DNA of 64,000 nt from Catenaria anguillulae PL171 (taxonomy: Eukaryota; Blastocladiomycota; Blastocladiomycetes; Blastocladiales; Catenariaceae), in the NCBI GenBank assembly GCA_002102555.1, contig MCFL01000041.1:153826-217825 (forward strand). The letters are read 5' to 3'. Below, piece by piece: positions 29,708-39,825 of the stretch (its first letter is position 1; every line of letters starts with the position of its first letter). The notes below the pieces were generated by a model that saw only the letters and a program-made list of their open reading frames with translations, was not told where the DNA came from and made no database searches. The translations under genes and the position numbers were made by a program.

Positions 29708-30021
29708 TGTTGCGCAATATATAATGATCAACCCTGATCACAATGCTCCTTCTTGAGCAGTCGACTGCTCGATCATGGAGACATGGGAACGGGGAGGAAT
29801 ACAGACGACAGACAAGCCCACGATAGACCAACAGACTCACAGCATTAAGGTCGCCCCCCCCCCCCCCCCCACATGTACCACTCCGGGGGAGCCCCCCGGG
29901 CTCTCCACAACGACCCCCCTTTCCCATCATCCGACTCCCCAAGACACTAACTTTGTAGGTGATCCGAGGCGATCCTCGGATCTCCCCACTGCTATTATTA
30001 TGGTAACCATGGTATTCAACA
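29708..30021 (+). repeat. Copia-2 3' LTR
   Basis: 314 bp, the same as 22277–22583 apart from seven extra C's in the C run and a few substitutions, for example TATGGTAACC against TATAGTAACC. Confidence 0.93.
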
Positions 30022-30229
30022 GTCATCTATGATGTGTGAAGTTGTTGTGAGGTTACTTGAAAAAAAAAAAAAAAAAACATGTTTGCTGGTGATGTTAGGC
30101 TGTGTGTTAGTTAAGCTGGCCTTGTACACCTTCCACAGTGGGCAGATAAAGCATGAATTCAAGAAAACAATGAAGCACTATTCTATGAATACCACATGAC
30201 ATTAAATCGCAAACCAGACCAAACTGACA

Positions 30230-31735
30230 TTAAAACTCTTCATCTCCACCCAGTTCAAGAACTTCAGTGAGAACCTGCACCAACAAGTAGAGAACATTGC
30301 TGGTGACACGCATGGTCAAACCCGTATACAAGGGAGCAAAGCGATCCAGCAATCCAACGTCCTGTGGAGGTATGGGCCTCTTCTTGGACTTTTCCATCAT
30401 CAAGTATTCCTTCTTTGCTCCACCTTCCTCATGCACCATGCGGAGCAGGCAGTGGTTGATGGAAACATAGGGGATGTCAGACTGATGAACCAATGCGACC
30501 CATGCACGACCATCACGAGGCTGACAAAAAGATTGCGTGTACAAACGACAGCGGGCAGTTTGTAGTGGCAGCAGAAGCAAATCGCGAGTCATTTTGACGC
30601 CAAACTCAATGATGGCATACTTGACCGGGTTATAAATTTCGGAAATGCCAAGCAGACGGTCGATGAAAAGGGGTGTCGCCAACGAGAACAAGTGATGAAC
30701 GATGGAGACGGCGAGAGTAGGAGAAACGAGGCTCCAGCTCATGTATGGATTTGACCGAGCATCCAGGAACTGTGACCGAACAGCGTGCAAAAAACCGCGA
30801 TACTTTCGATCAGGGCGGGCAGTTTGGACCATCAACCGGTGAGCGGCGACAGAAATGGGCGAAAGGGCGTAATCGACGAGCACTGATGACGTCAGGCAGA
30901 CAAGCGCGATGGGCAAGGGATTATCGTGGTCGACTGGCATGAGGGCATCGTCAATGCCAAGGAATTCGCATGCGGACGACGTGAGGGTCGGCTCCATCAT
31001 CTCTGTGGCCATAGCAAGCGAGTAGTTGGCAAATAAACCCTTGTACAAGGAGAGGGCACCTTCCTCGGGGTGGCGACGAATCGCTCGGATGGTCGGCCAA
31101 ACACCATGGTAGCAGAGTGGGAGACGATGGAGCGGTGCGATCGACGAGTCATCGTCGAGCGGAGTTGGCAGCACGTAACCGTCAGAGTCGACACGAGGAA
31201 GCGGGCCAGATGGGGCTCCCGATGACCGGGGCTTGGGATGGCCGAGGAGGTAGTCGAGGTCATCAATGGAGTGTGACATCGAGTCCGAGGATGCGTCTGG
31301 TTCACTGTCGCCATCGCTATCAGAGGGACCGCCAGCCTAGACAAGGGGTGGTGTGACGAGGGCGCCATTGAACGGAATGAGCTTGATGCATAATCTCCTA
31401 TCAGTATAACAACACATGGAACGTACAATGACTCCATCAGTTTCATCGCCGTCCGTGTCGGTACCACTGCCAAGGGCAGCCAGGCGGCGCCGGGTGGCAA
31501 GATTGGCGAGATATTGGGCTTGGAGAACCGTCAAAGAAACCGTGAAGGGCGACCAGGTGGCGTGGCCAAAGAAGCGGAAGAAGGCATAGCGAGCGAATCC
31601 GCCAGCAGAAAAGTCAGCGTCGAACTGATCGTCCACAGGGCCATGTGGATCAAAAGCAAAGCCGGGACCGATGTGGGCGGCATCACCTGAATGGTGCATT
31701 TGTGCCCCGAGCGGGTGTGCATGTATGTGATCCAT
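30230..31735 (-). CDS. Ugo1/SLC25A46-like mitochondrial outer-membrane carrier
   Basis: Two exons: 31735–31427 and 31336–30230, with a 90-bp intron (GTACGT … TCTAG), phase 0; about 471 residues, similar to yeast Ugo1 (502). Mitochondrial-carrier-fold repeats are degenerate: SPFTVSLTVLQAQYL in exon 1, then LSPISVAAHRLMVQT, and LPLQTARCRLYTQ, a weakened P-x-[DE]-x-x-[RK] signature, with hydrophobic segments between. The GVWPTIRAI…LYKGLFANY segment is typical of the Ugo1/SLC25A46 group. Known members sit in the mitochondrial outer membrane and promote fusion with mitofusin and OPA1-type GTPases rather than transporting solutes. An acidic Ser/Asp linker joins the exons. An ordinary metabolite carrier is less likely because the signatures are eroded. 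Confidence 0.78.
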
Positions 31736-32005
31736 TGCGAAAGGTGGCGGGGAGGTGCTGCCACTTGTGATTGTGGGTGCTTCAGCTCGAGTTTAGTCGC
31801 TGTCGTACACATGATTTACCGTTGCCAATTCAATGAATGTGGTGAACATCGTCAACTGTCTTTGAATGTATGGTATGTGGCCGCCGATTGGGCTTGTTTG
31901 GGTTGATCAAGGATCCCGAAACTTCCCGTTAAAAGTGTCTCATATCCTCACCCAGCGATTGAAGGTTGCTCCGAGGCATGTAGAGTATACTACACTATTA
32001 TCATA
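31736..32005. other. Intergenic, tail-to-head
   Basis: 270 bp between the start of the Ugo1-like gene and the stop of the methyltransferase gene, both on minus. It should hold the Ugo1-like promoter; no clear motif was found. Confidence 0.5.
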
Positions 32006-32982
32006 CTATTCGTCGTTCACATGAGTGAGCTCGATGATTTCGCAACGCACTCCGCGATCGGTAATGGAACGGACGGTGCGATGAGTGAGGACTCCACTTG
32101 CCTGGACCAAGTTCAAAAAGTCGGGGATACTACCCTCTACACAAAGGAAGATGCAAGAATGTGAATTGAGGCATTCTTGCTTAACCCAACGACAATAGTG
32201 GCAAACATACCACAGCCAAAGTAGGAGCTTTTTGCGGCTACAAAGGCACGACCGCCCTTGGCCAAACGTGCTTCAATCAGCCTCAGCAGTTTTTGGCCCG
32301 TGGGGAATAGATTGTTTCTGACGTCAAAATCAAGTCATACTTGTCGTGCGGCAACACCGTCTTCAACATGGTCGACCAGTCACCGGCCACAAACGAGACA
32401 AACTGGGGCACTTGTCAAACGGAAGAATGGTATCAAAGACGTCGCCTTGGACTTGCTGAGGGTCCAACGCAGAGTTGAGGAGCACATTTGGAGCAGTTAC
32501 CAGCTCGAGGACTTCGGCGTTGTAATCTTGCAACGTTAGAGCACCCAGTGACGATCCAAGCAATGACAAGAGCGCAGAGACGGGACAGCCGATCCGCAAC
32601 CAAGCTCAAGGACGAGAGAACCAGCGGGGACAGCCGCCTCTTGGAGCAAAAACTGGGCAAGATCGATGCTACATTCCCACGTCTTCGCACCTCCTTCATA
32701 GACACCCGGGATCAAGTCGGTGCTGTTGGTGATGGTTTGGCTGAGGACCTGGTCGTCTTTGGCAGCGATTGCGAAATGAATGTCGGAAATGTGGCGGCGA
32801 TAGACGGCTGCGAGATGCTTGGGTAAATCAGCGATGCGTTCTCCAACCACGGAAACACTACCCTCCAGTGGCGGGACATATGGGGTCGCAGGGACAATGG
32901 GAATAACTTGAGGGGTGGTCTCATCGGGCGTCTTGTCGTCAAGGGAGACCGTTCCGGCCTGCTGAACAAAGTTGAAAAACAT
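32006..32982 (-). CDS. Protein-histidine methyltransferase, METTL18/Hpm1 family
   Basis: Starts MFFNFVQQAG at 32982. The family signature LIPGVYEGGAKTWECSIDL precedes SAM-binding motif I (LVLELGCGSAVPSL), then TLQDYNAEVLELVTAPN (motif II/QDYN box), VSFVAGDW, YDLILTSETIY and, near the end, FVAAKSSYFGC. One intron (32210–32137, GTATGT … TGTAG) lies before the last 44 codons; stop TAG at 32006. Three single-base gaps (about 32574, 32411 and 32303) must be bridged, each at a run of two or more identical bases, which suggests sequence error. Hpm1/METTL18 methylates a histidine of ribosomal protein uL3. It is divergently paired with POLD3, with 281 bp between starts. Confidence 0.85.
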
Positions 32983-33263
32983 GGTGACGGATATTGGCCA
33001 ATTAGGTAACGCATATGTCGACGTTCATGTCATGATGGGAGCTCAGCTTCTGCACTGCCCTAGGTATGGCTGTCCATGTGGTCTTGGTGGCTGGTGCCTA
33101 GTGGTCCTTCGATTTGGCGCTGATCTCACACGGTAGTCGACTTCGAACCTCGACAAACATTATGTACACCTACACATAAAAATATCGTGAGCGGCCATCC
33201 GTCGGTCGAAATCAAAGAAAAATTGAAAGCAAGCGAAGGGAAAACATGCAGAAATAGCCAGCA
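32983..33263. promoter_or_regulatory. Divergent promoter region METTL18/POLD3
   Basis: 281 bp between two oppositely directed start codons, so both promoters and 5' UTRs must overlap here. No TATA box was placed with confidence. Confidence 0.5.
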
Positions 33264-34711
33264 ATGAAAATGCAACACCAACCGTCGCCTGCCTTGCTGG
33301 ATGCCATCCACGTCGGCCTCCATCACAACCGAACGCCTGTCACTTGTCTCACGCTTGCTGCAGAGGCGCAAGGTGACGTCCCAAGCGCGCAGGCAGCATT
33401 GAATGCCTACGTCGACACGACCGACACAATGTCGAACGCTCCCAGGGCTCGAAATGCCGTTCCCGTGTACTGCTCAACGCATGTCTCGCGTGACAGTCAC
33501 AGCCGCCGTGTCACCTTGTCAACCCGTCCAGAGGGTATCTTGTTCGGCTTGTGCCTCCCAGAGGTATCATTACGTCTTGCAAATCGCTCCTGTGCAGCCA
33601 CACCACGTGTAAGGCCATTCCGTGGCTAATGACTTGTTCCTTCGACCTTGTCAGCATAGCAAAACTTTTGAACCGCTTATCGCGATGACTCCCTCTGTAT
33701 TCCAAGCGTTCGTTGCCGTTTTGTTGCCCGATACAGAGCACCGGTAGGAAGCTAACTCTTTTACTTTACACACATTGAAAATGTAGTCGCCCGCAAATTC
33801 AACCATCCAACCTTGTCCCGTCGCTCCCAACAGATCCGCCTTCCAACGCAATCACGGCAGCTGAAGACCTCGCTCCTCAATCGAAATGTATTTCCGCAGC
33901 TGAGCGTGCTTTGCCGGCCGCGGAGCAAAAGCACGCGCCACCATCGCGAGCCCTCACCCAACCTACGCCTTCTTTCGCCAATGTTTCCAAGAAGGCGGTC
34001 GCTTCCCAAGCAAAGCAAACCAAGAATGCAGCACCCGAACCAGACGATCGCCCACAGGCACGTCTTTCTTCGAGCATCCCCAAGAACCCGCCTACCCTAA
34101 GTACAGGCGAGCAGACAGGACAAGCCCAGCATCAAGCAGCAATCCGTATCGTCCATCAGGAGCCGGTTGTCGAGCGCAAGCGCCGTGTCATAGACGAAGT
34201 TGACGAGGACTACCTCGGTGCTGGACTTGCGGGAATCGAGTCCATCTTTGACGCTCCCCTTCCAGAGCCTGCTGCCGTCTCGTCAGTGCCTCCGCTTTCT
34301 CAAGACCAGCCAGCGCCTTCAACCCCACTGACTGGTACGCTCGTGGTTCCAACTGGTGTCGTGAAGCGTCTGACAGGCGACATGTGCCAAAACACCTCAC
34401 GCATCTTGTGATTTGCCACAGATGATGGACATGGACGGACTAAACGGAAGCGTCATGTGAAAAAACCTCGAACGTACATGGACGAAAGGGGTCGCCTTGT
34501 CACGGAAGATGTACTCGTGAGTGAGGAAGTGAGCGATGAGGACATGCCGGTGCCCTTGGCGAGCTCCAATTCAAGTACGGCACTGGCGTCGGCAACATCT
34601 CCCTCGGACCATCAGCAACCTCCATCAAAGAAGAAAGCTAAAGGGAGCCAAAGTAAATCCAAATCGGGGAGTCAAGCGTCAATTTTGTCATTTTTTTCTC
34701 GGAAGCCTTAG
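33264..34711 (+). CDS. DNA polymerase delta subunit 3 (Cdc27/POLD3 type)
   Basis: Four exons: 33264–about 33607, 33655–33743, 33787–34334, 34422–34711. The N-terminus (PVTCLTLAAEAQGDVPSAQ, AVPVYCSTHV, RYHYVLQIAP) follows the winged-helix region of POLD3, with one frame change near 33530. The middle is low-complexity with IPKNPP and ERKRRVIDE. The last exon has KRHVKKPRTYMDERGRLVTE, strongly like the POLD3/Cdc27 C-terminal block, and the protein ends in a PCNA-binding PIP box, QASILSFFSRKP. The family bridges polymerase delta and its B subunit and tethers them to PCNA in lagging-strand synthesis and repair. The terminal PIP box and preceding block make the assignment firm despite weak N-terminal similarity. 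Confidence 0.85.
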
Positions 34712-35046
34712 TTGGTGTCTGCCCTGGCTTGTTCAAAGATTTCCTCGTGTCGTCAACATCCATTAATGTCCCAACATGTTCTATGTGATTCCGCTTTATT
34801 GTCGATTGTGGCAGGGCAGCCTCGTTTTGCTGGTGGATACATAGAAAGCGAAACATCAGAAATGCAGGTAAATAACGGATGGCAACGTGATCATCGCCAA
34901 AGATGGCGAGACAGCGCGGCAACGCCACCCTTTGTCACAGCCTTGACTTGATGCAGAGCTCGATGAATGTACAAACGGAATACCTAATCTGCATGCAGTC
35001 CGCTCCAACTCCATGAAGCATTTCGATTGCATCAACTCATCGCAAA
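34712..35046. other. Intergenic between POLD3 and the DIP2-like gene
   Basis: 335 bp between two plus-strand genes. It is expected to hold the POLD3 3' end and the next promoter; no other feature was seen. Confidence 0.5.
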
Positions 35047-38000
35047 ATGTCAAACCCGCCTCCGCCGACCGCAGCCTCAACTGCCCCCACGGCGGAGTCT
35101 GCCCCTGCGAGTCACATCGCTCCGTTGCCAGTGGCGTCGTTCAGTGACCTGCCACTTGCAGCTCAAGACGACCTCATCCAGCTCGACTTTCAAGTTCTGG
35201 ACGCCGACCCAGTTCTGCGGCCGGCCCAGTACATGGAGCACCGACGCCGTATCCTCGCTCAAGTCAACGGCGACACATCGGAACTTGAGCCCACAGCAAC
35301 CTCTGGCGGATCGTCCAGCCACAACGGGGCCGGGCTTGCTTCCGTGACCGATCCCCTTCTCCTCGGACATGGTGATGTGCTTCCCTCCAAGGCAGGCAAA
35401 CGGCGCACTGTTGTCTTGTACGATGGCGCAACTTCCCCCATCCACTCGCAAATCGCACTTCCAGCGCAAGCACTTGAAACTCCAATCGCCCCCAAGCGCA
35501 GGTCGCTCCTTGAGCAGCAACACATGGATGGCTATCCCGTAAACGCACCTGCTGTTGCCGTTTCAGCCACCGACAGCCAGCCCCCAACGACCCCGCGAAT
35601 GCCCGTTGCGCCAATCACCGACTCCTCGATTAACAATTTGCGCCTGGATGAGGCGACCGACATAACGGTACTTCTCGCTGCCCGCGCCGCTTCTCCCTCC
35701 TGCAACGACCTTGCCATGCGTGTGTTGGACCCTGCTGGAGGAGATATCGGGCACATCACTTGGGCGCAGCTTTTCAACGCTTCCACTCGTCTGGCCCGCT
35801 TGATCGCTTCACACACCCCGCCTGGTGCACACGTCGCTCTTGTTTACCGCCGTGCGGAAATGGTCGAATTTGTCGTGGTCTTGTCGCCACGTGGCTCGCT
35901 CGCCGCACCGCAGTTCCATTCATGCTGGGCTTGTCCCTCGACGACGAGTGTGTGGAACTCGACTACGTCCTCAACGATTCGCCAAGCGTTCTCGGGCTTT
36001 CCACAGATGCCACGCTCCACCTTATTCATTCCGAATTATCGTCACGTTCGTTGACCATGCCCAACCGAGTTGAGTGGTGGGATACCCTAGCGCACCTCCC
36101 GGAACCCGAGTTGGATATCAGCAAGGAACCATTCTGCGACGTTGCCTACGTTGAATATGCCTGGAGCCATGCAGGCGAACTCCGGCCGATCTCCGTGTCA
36201 CATCAAGCCATATTGAACCAACAACTTGGAATCCGTATGACGACTGGGGTGAAGCACACGGATACCTTGTTCACGCATATGGACATGCGTGGCATTGGAT
36301 TTGCGTTCTTTTTAATTGCACTCTACAACGGCAGCACCCTTATCGTCGGCGCTGGTCCTGCTCTTATGGATGTTGGGTCACTGTGGCTGCGCCTGCTTGT
36401 CGAGTTTGGTGTAACCGCAACCCTTCTCACTCCGTCATGTGTACGCCGCTTGAGCGTACACACAACTGCCGGTGCCGTTGGACCGCCCTCGGTGGAAGAG
36501 TTGCAGCGAATCCGTACAATCTTCGTGGCCGATGACTGCTTGCATCCTTCTGTACTCCTCCATACGAAAGCGAAGCTCGGGCCATTCTTTGGAGAAAGTG
36601 TCGTTACATCAATCGTTCGTCCCGTGTGCTGCGCCCCAGACTTCGGCGGGTTTGTTTTGGCAATTCGGGGTGCTGAAGAGACCGAATCGATTGGCGAGCT
36701 GCTTCTGGACCGGTCCAGTCTCATGAGCGGCCAGGTTGTGCTGGTTGACGGCGAATTCAAGTTGTCGGGAATGCAAACCGGCGCTGTGCCAGTGTCCTCA
36801 GTTTCCTTGTGCGTCTCCTCGTCCCATGCCGTGCATTTCTTGTTCAATGTGCCGAAATGACTTACTGTTCGCTCTTTGCAGCCCATTGCCCTTTGTTTCC
36901 GTCGCCATCCTTGATCATCTGTCCAACAACTCAACATTGGCGCTTCCAAACACGTGGGGCGAGGTTTGCATTGCAAGCCCTGCAACCCAGGGTATGACGT
37001 GTTCGCAATTCCGTACGGTTACGATTGGACCAGATGTTTTCTTCAAGACCGGCCTTCTCGGCACCTTGATTGACGGCCAGGCCCTGGCCGTCTTTGGTCG
37101 AATCGAGGACCTTGATTGCTGTGGCCCAGCCCAGTCCAATGTCACGTCAACTGTTACCTCGCTCATCAAAGGCGTTTCTGCTGCACTCTTTTTCAACGCT
37201 CAACTGCCACATTCAACAGTTCGCCATCCGGTTTTGGTTTTAGAAACATCTCGCCAAGGCGCTGAGCTGCCATCCGTCACGACCAACGCACTCACCATCT
37301 GTACAGATCTGGCTGGCATCAGTTGCTATGCTGTGATTTGTTTTGCGCCTGGTTCGCTTCCCCCGCGCTCATGGGCGACTCGTGCCGTCGCTCGTTGAAA
37401 AGGCCGTTGCACACCTTTCCCCCACCTGGGTTTCTGTCCACGCCCAGTCCTCCGAGGGTTGCCTGGACTCGACGCTGCTCCCATTGAGCCTGCATCTGAA
37501 ATGCATTTCACTGCGGCTCCTCGACCTCCGTCCGATCCTCAGTCCCGCTTCCGTTGTATTTCCGATATAATCGTGCATCGAGCTGAGAAGTCACCCGACA
37601 AGGATGCGTTTGTATTGCTTGGCATGGATGGCGCGAGCAAGTCATACACGTGGAAGAAGTTGGCAAATAAGGTACAAGTCGCACGTTCCCCCCTTCTCAG
37701 CGCCGTATTCTTACCTGGATCGTTTCCGCTTTACAGATCTCGGCACTCGCTTCACAAATGTCAAAGAAGGGAATTCGCGCTGGCGATCATTGCATTCTTG
37801 TCTTCACCCATTCCTTGTCGGCTGTCATCGCCTTACACGCCTGCTTGTACACTGGTATTACTTCCTTCCGCTTTGTTTGGAAAGTGGATTTGTTTTTCGC
37901 TCACCATTGTTTGCTCCTCGCAAAGGTATCATTCCCGTACCTCACCACTTGATCGACATCCTTCGCTTGGAAGAAGATGCGCCATCCCTCCTCAGCCTTG

Positions 38001-39495
38001 TTGCACAAACCAATGCGCAAGCCATTCTGTGTGACGAGCTTGCCGAGGATGCTCTCCGCAGCAAGCCTTTCGTATCCATCTGCAAGCGTTATCTTTCTGG
38101 AGCATCAAAAAGCCAGTATGCCCCCCTGCCAACAATCCACAATGTTGAAGGGGCCCGCAGTACCAAACAGCTCGGTCAAGATGGTCTCGCACTCGATCCC
38201 AAGTTTTTGCTTAACGAAAGCGTCCCAGGTACGTCACTATTTCTCGAGCCTTCAACCTTCGCAGCAGTGCACTCATCGGCCGTCCATGTGCTGGTTTACT
38301 TCCCTTGTTAGCCATGATCACTGTCAACTACGATGCATCGTGCAATCGCACATGTGTGATCGTCAATCACTCCAAGCTTTTGCTTCACGTTCAATCCCTT
38401 GTGAATCGCCTCGGTTTAACGCATTCCACACCAATCCTTTCTTCTGTACGCACGCACTCGTCGCTTGGGCTGTACCTCACAATGGCAGGTATCGTGGCTG
38501 GCTCCACGACAGTGCTGCTGCCACCCCAGCTCTTCTCGCAAAGTCCCGACCTGCTTCTCCAAAGCATCAGCCAGTACAGCATCAAGTGCGCATACATGAC
38601 CCTTCCCATGCTGGATTACCTGCATGAGCATTATCCAATGGAGCAAGCTCAAGTCCAGTCCACGCTTGGATCATTGCCGGCCCTCATTGTGGCACATGAG
38701 CACGAGCACATGACCCCTTATCCTCTTGCCCTTCCAAACGCACGACCAACGCTGGGATGCTCCGGAAACATGATTCTTTCACTCGGATCCAGCGCTCCAA
38801 CGATTTTGACGCTCGACCGAACTGCCCTTCGTTTTGGCTTTATTCGACCAGTGGCGCCGTCACCCGAAAAGGGTAGTGATCAAGTGACCTTTGTTTCTGC
38901 GGGCGAGTGCCTCCCGGGTTCTGCCCTTGCAATTGTCGACCCAACCAATAAGAGCCTCCAACCCTCCAACAAGGTGGGCGAGATTTGCGTCGCCAGCACA
39001 TTCAACGTTGACGGCTTCTTGAACCAAACAAATGACAACTTTGTCTCGATCCCTGGACAAGGCAATACATTCTTGTCCACTGGTCTTCTTGGTTTCATGC
39101 ACGGCGGTCAACTATTTTGCCTCGGTCCCCTTGCTTCAATCTTGCAACTGCACCCTCGCCTCATCTTTGCGCCTGACGTTGAAGAAGCAATCAATTCGTG
39201 CAGCCCATCCATCGATGATTGCGTCGTGTTCTCCGTGCCATCCGACACCGCGAGCACGAAGCCCCTCATTATCGTCGTCATCGAGCTCACTCCCGATGGG
39301 CTGCCGTTCCTCAGTGCGATTCCGACCCTTTGCCTGGTGCTCCACGAATCGTTTGAGCTCATCGTTGACAAGGTTTTGTTCCTCGAACCTGGTATGCTCG
39401 CTCGGTCGCGATTGATGGAGAAACAGCGGGAGAGGATTAGGAAGGCGTTCATTACCGGTAGTCTACCCTCCATCTTCACGTTCCAAATGACTTGA
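35047..39495 (+). CDS. DIP2/Mug62/Cps1-type protein with two AMP-binding-like domains
   Basis: About 1,385 residues in six segments with introns at 36809–36881, 37672–37736, 37855–37925 and 38229–38311. The N-terminus is Pro/Ala-rich. Adenylate-forming domain 1 starts near residue 200 (DITVLLAARAAS, LVYRRAEMVEFVV, LARRTAVPFMLG). Domain 2 starts near 830 (VHRAEKSPDKDAFVLLG, YTWKKLANK, CLYTGIIPVPHHLIDILRL after splicing) and ends LFLEPGMLARSRLMEKQRERIR. Tandem fatty-acyl-AMP-ligase-like domains of this length are the DIP2/Mug62 architecture, known to control subsets of diacylglycerols. Three single-base repairs are needed (about 35878, 37361 and 37453), all at G or C runs. The canonical P-loop (SGTTGxPK) is absent in both domains, as in other DIP2 proteins. 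Confidence 0.82.
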
Positions 39496-39825
39496 GTTTT
39501 GAGTTGTGTTGATTTGTTGTTTCTCCACCATTGTTGATTCTTTGCCGTTTTCCATCACCTACTGTACTGGTTCACCAGTGTATCAATTTGGCACCCATAG
39601 ACTTTATCCCCTAATACATGTCACTTCCGTGTGCACCGGGATATTAATAAATAGCGTTCCACTCTTCAGCTGTGTAGCCATTGCCTCGTCTCATGAGGTC
39701 AGACGTGTGAGGCCACTTTATGGATTGAAAGGCAAGACGGACCGCCATGTACGGATGGCCGCCATTTTCTGCGAATGGTACATACTTGCACGCACCCCAA
39801 GCCAAGCAATCAGCAGAATCACACA
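39496..39825. other. Intergenic between DIP2-like and M13 genes
   Basis: 330 bp on the plus strand with no coding signal; it should contain the M13 gene promoter. Confidence 0.5.

Larger units (their letters stand above)
22277..30021 (+). mobile_element. Copia-2, complete Ty1/copia LTR retrotransposon
   Basis: A 7,745-bp plus-strand element with LTRs of 307 bp (22277–22583) and 314 bp (29708–30021). They differ mainly by the length of a C run (10 versus 17) and a couple of substitutions. A perfect 5-bp target duplication GTCAT flanks it (22272–22276, 30022–30026). It has a tRNA-matching primer site, a polypurine tract, a repeat-bearing leader, an extra ORF, gag, and a full pol. It is probably young and possibly active. 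Confidence 0.95.
21732..30077 (+). mobile_element. LINE 3' end with 3' transduction, interrupted by Copia-2
   Basis: From CCCAGGGCTCTCAACTCCC (21732) to 22226 the sequence matches the LINE 3' UTR at 11207–11718, including CAATACATGTGGTAG and a short A8. It then continues without a break through 50 nt to the Copia-2 insertion and, after it, 33 nt to an A18 tail at 30060–30077. AAAAAAACATGTT flanks the whole at 21719–21731 and 30071–30083. The roughly 83 nt between the two A-runs is therefore probably transduced 3' flank. Confidence 0.65.
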
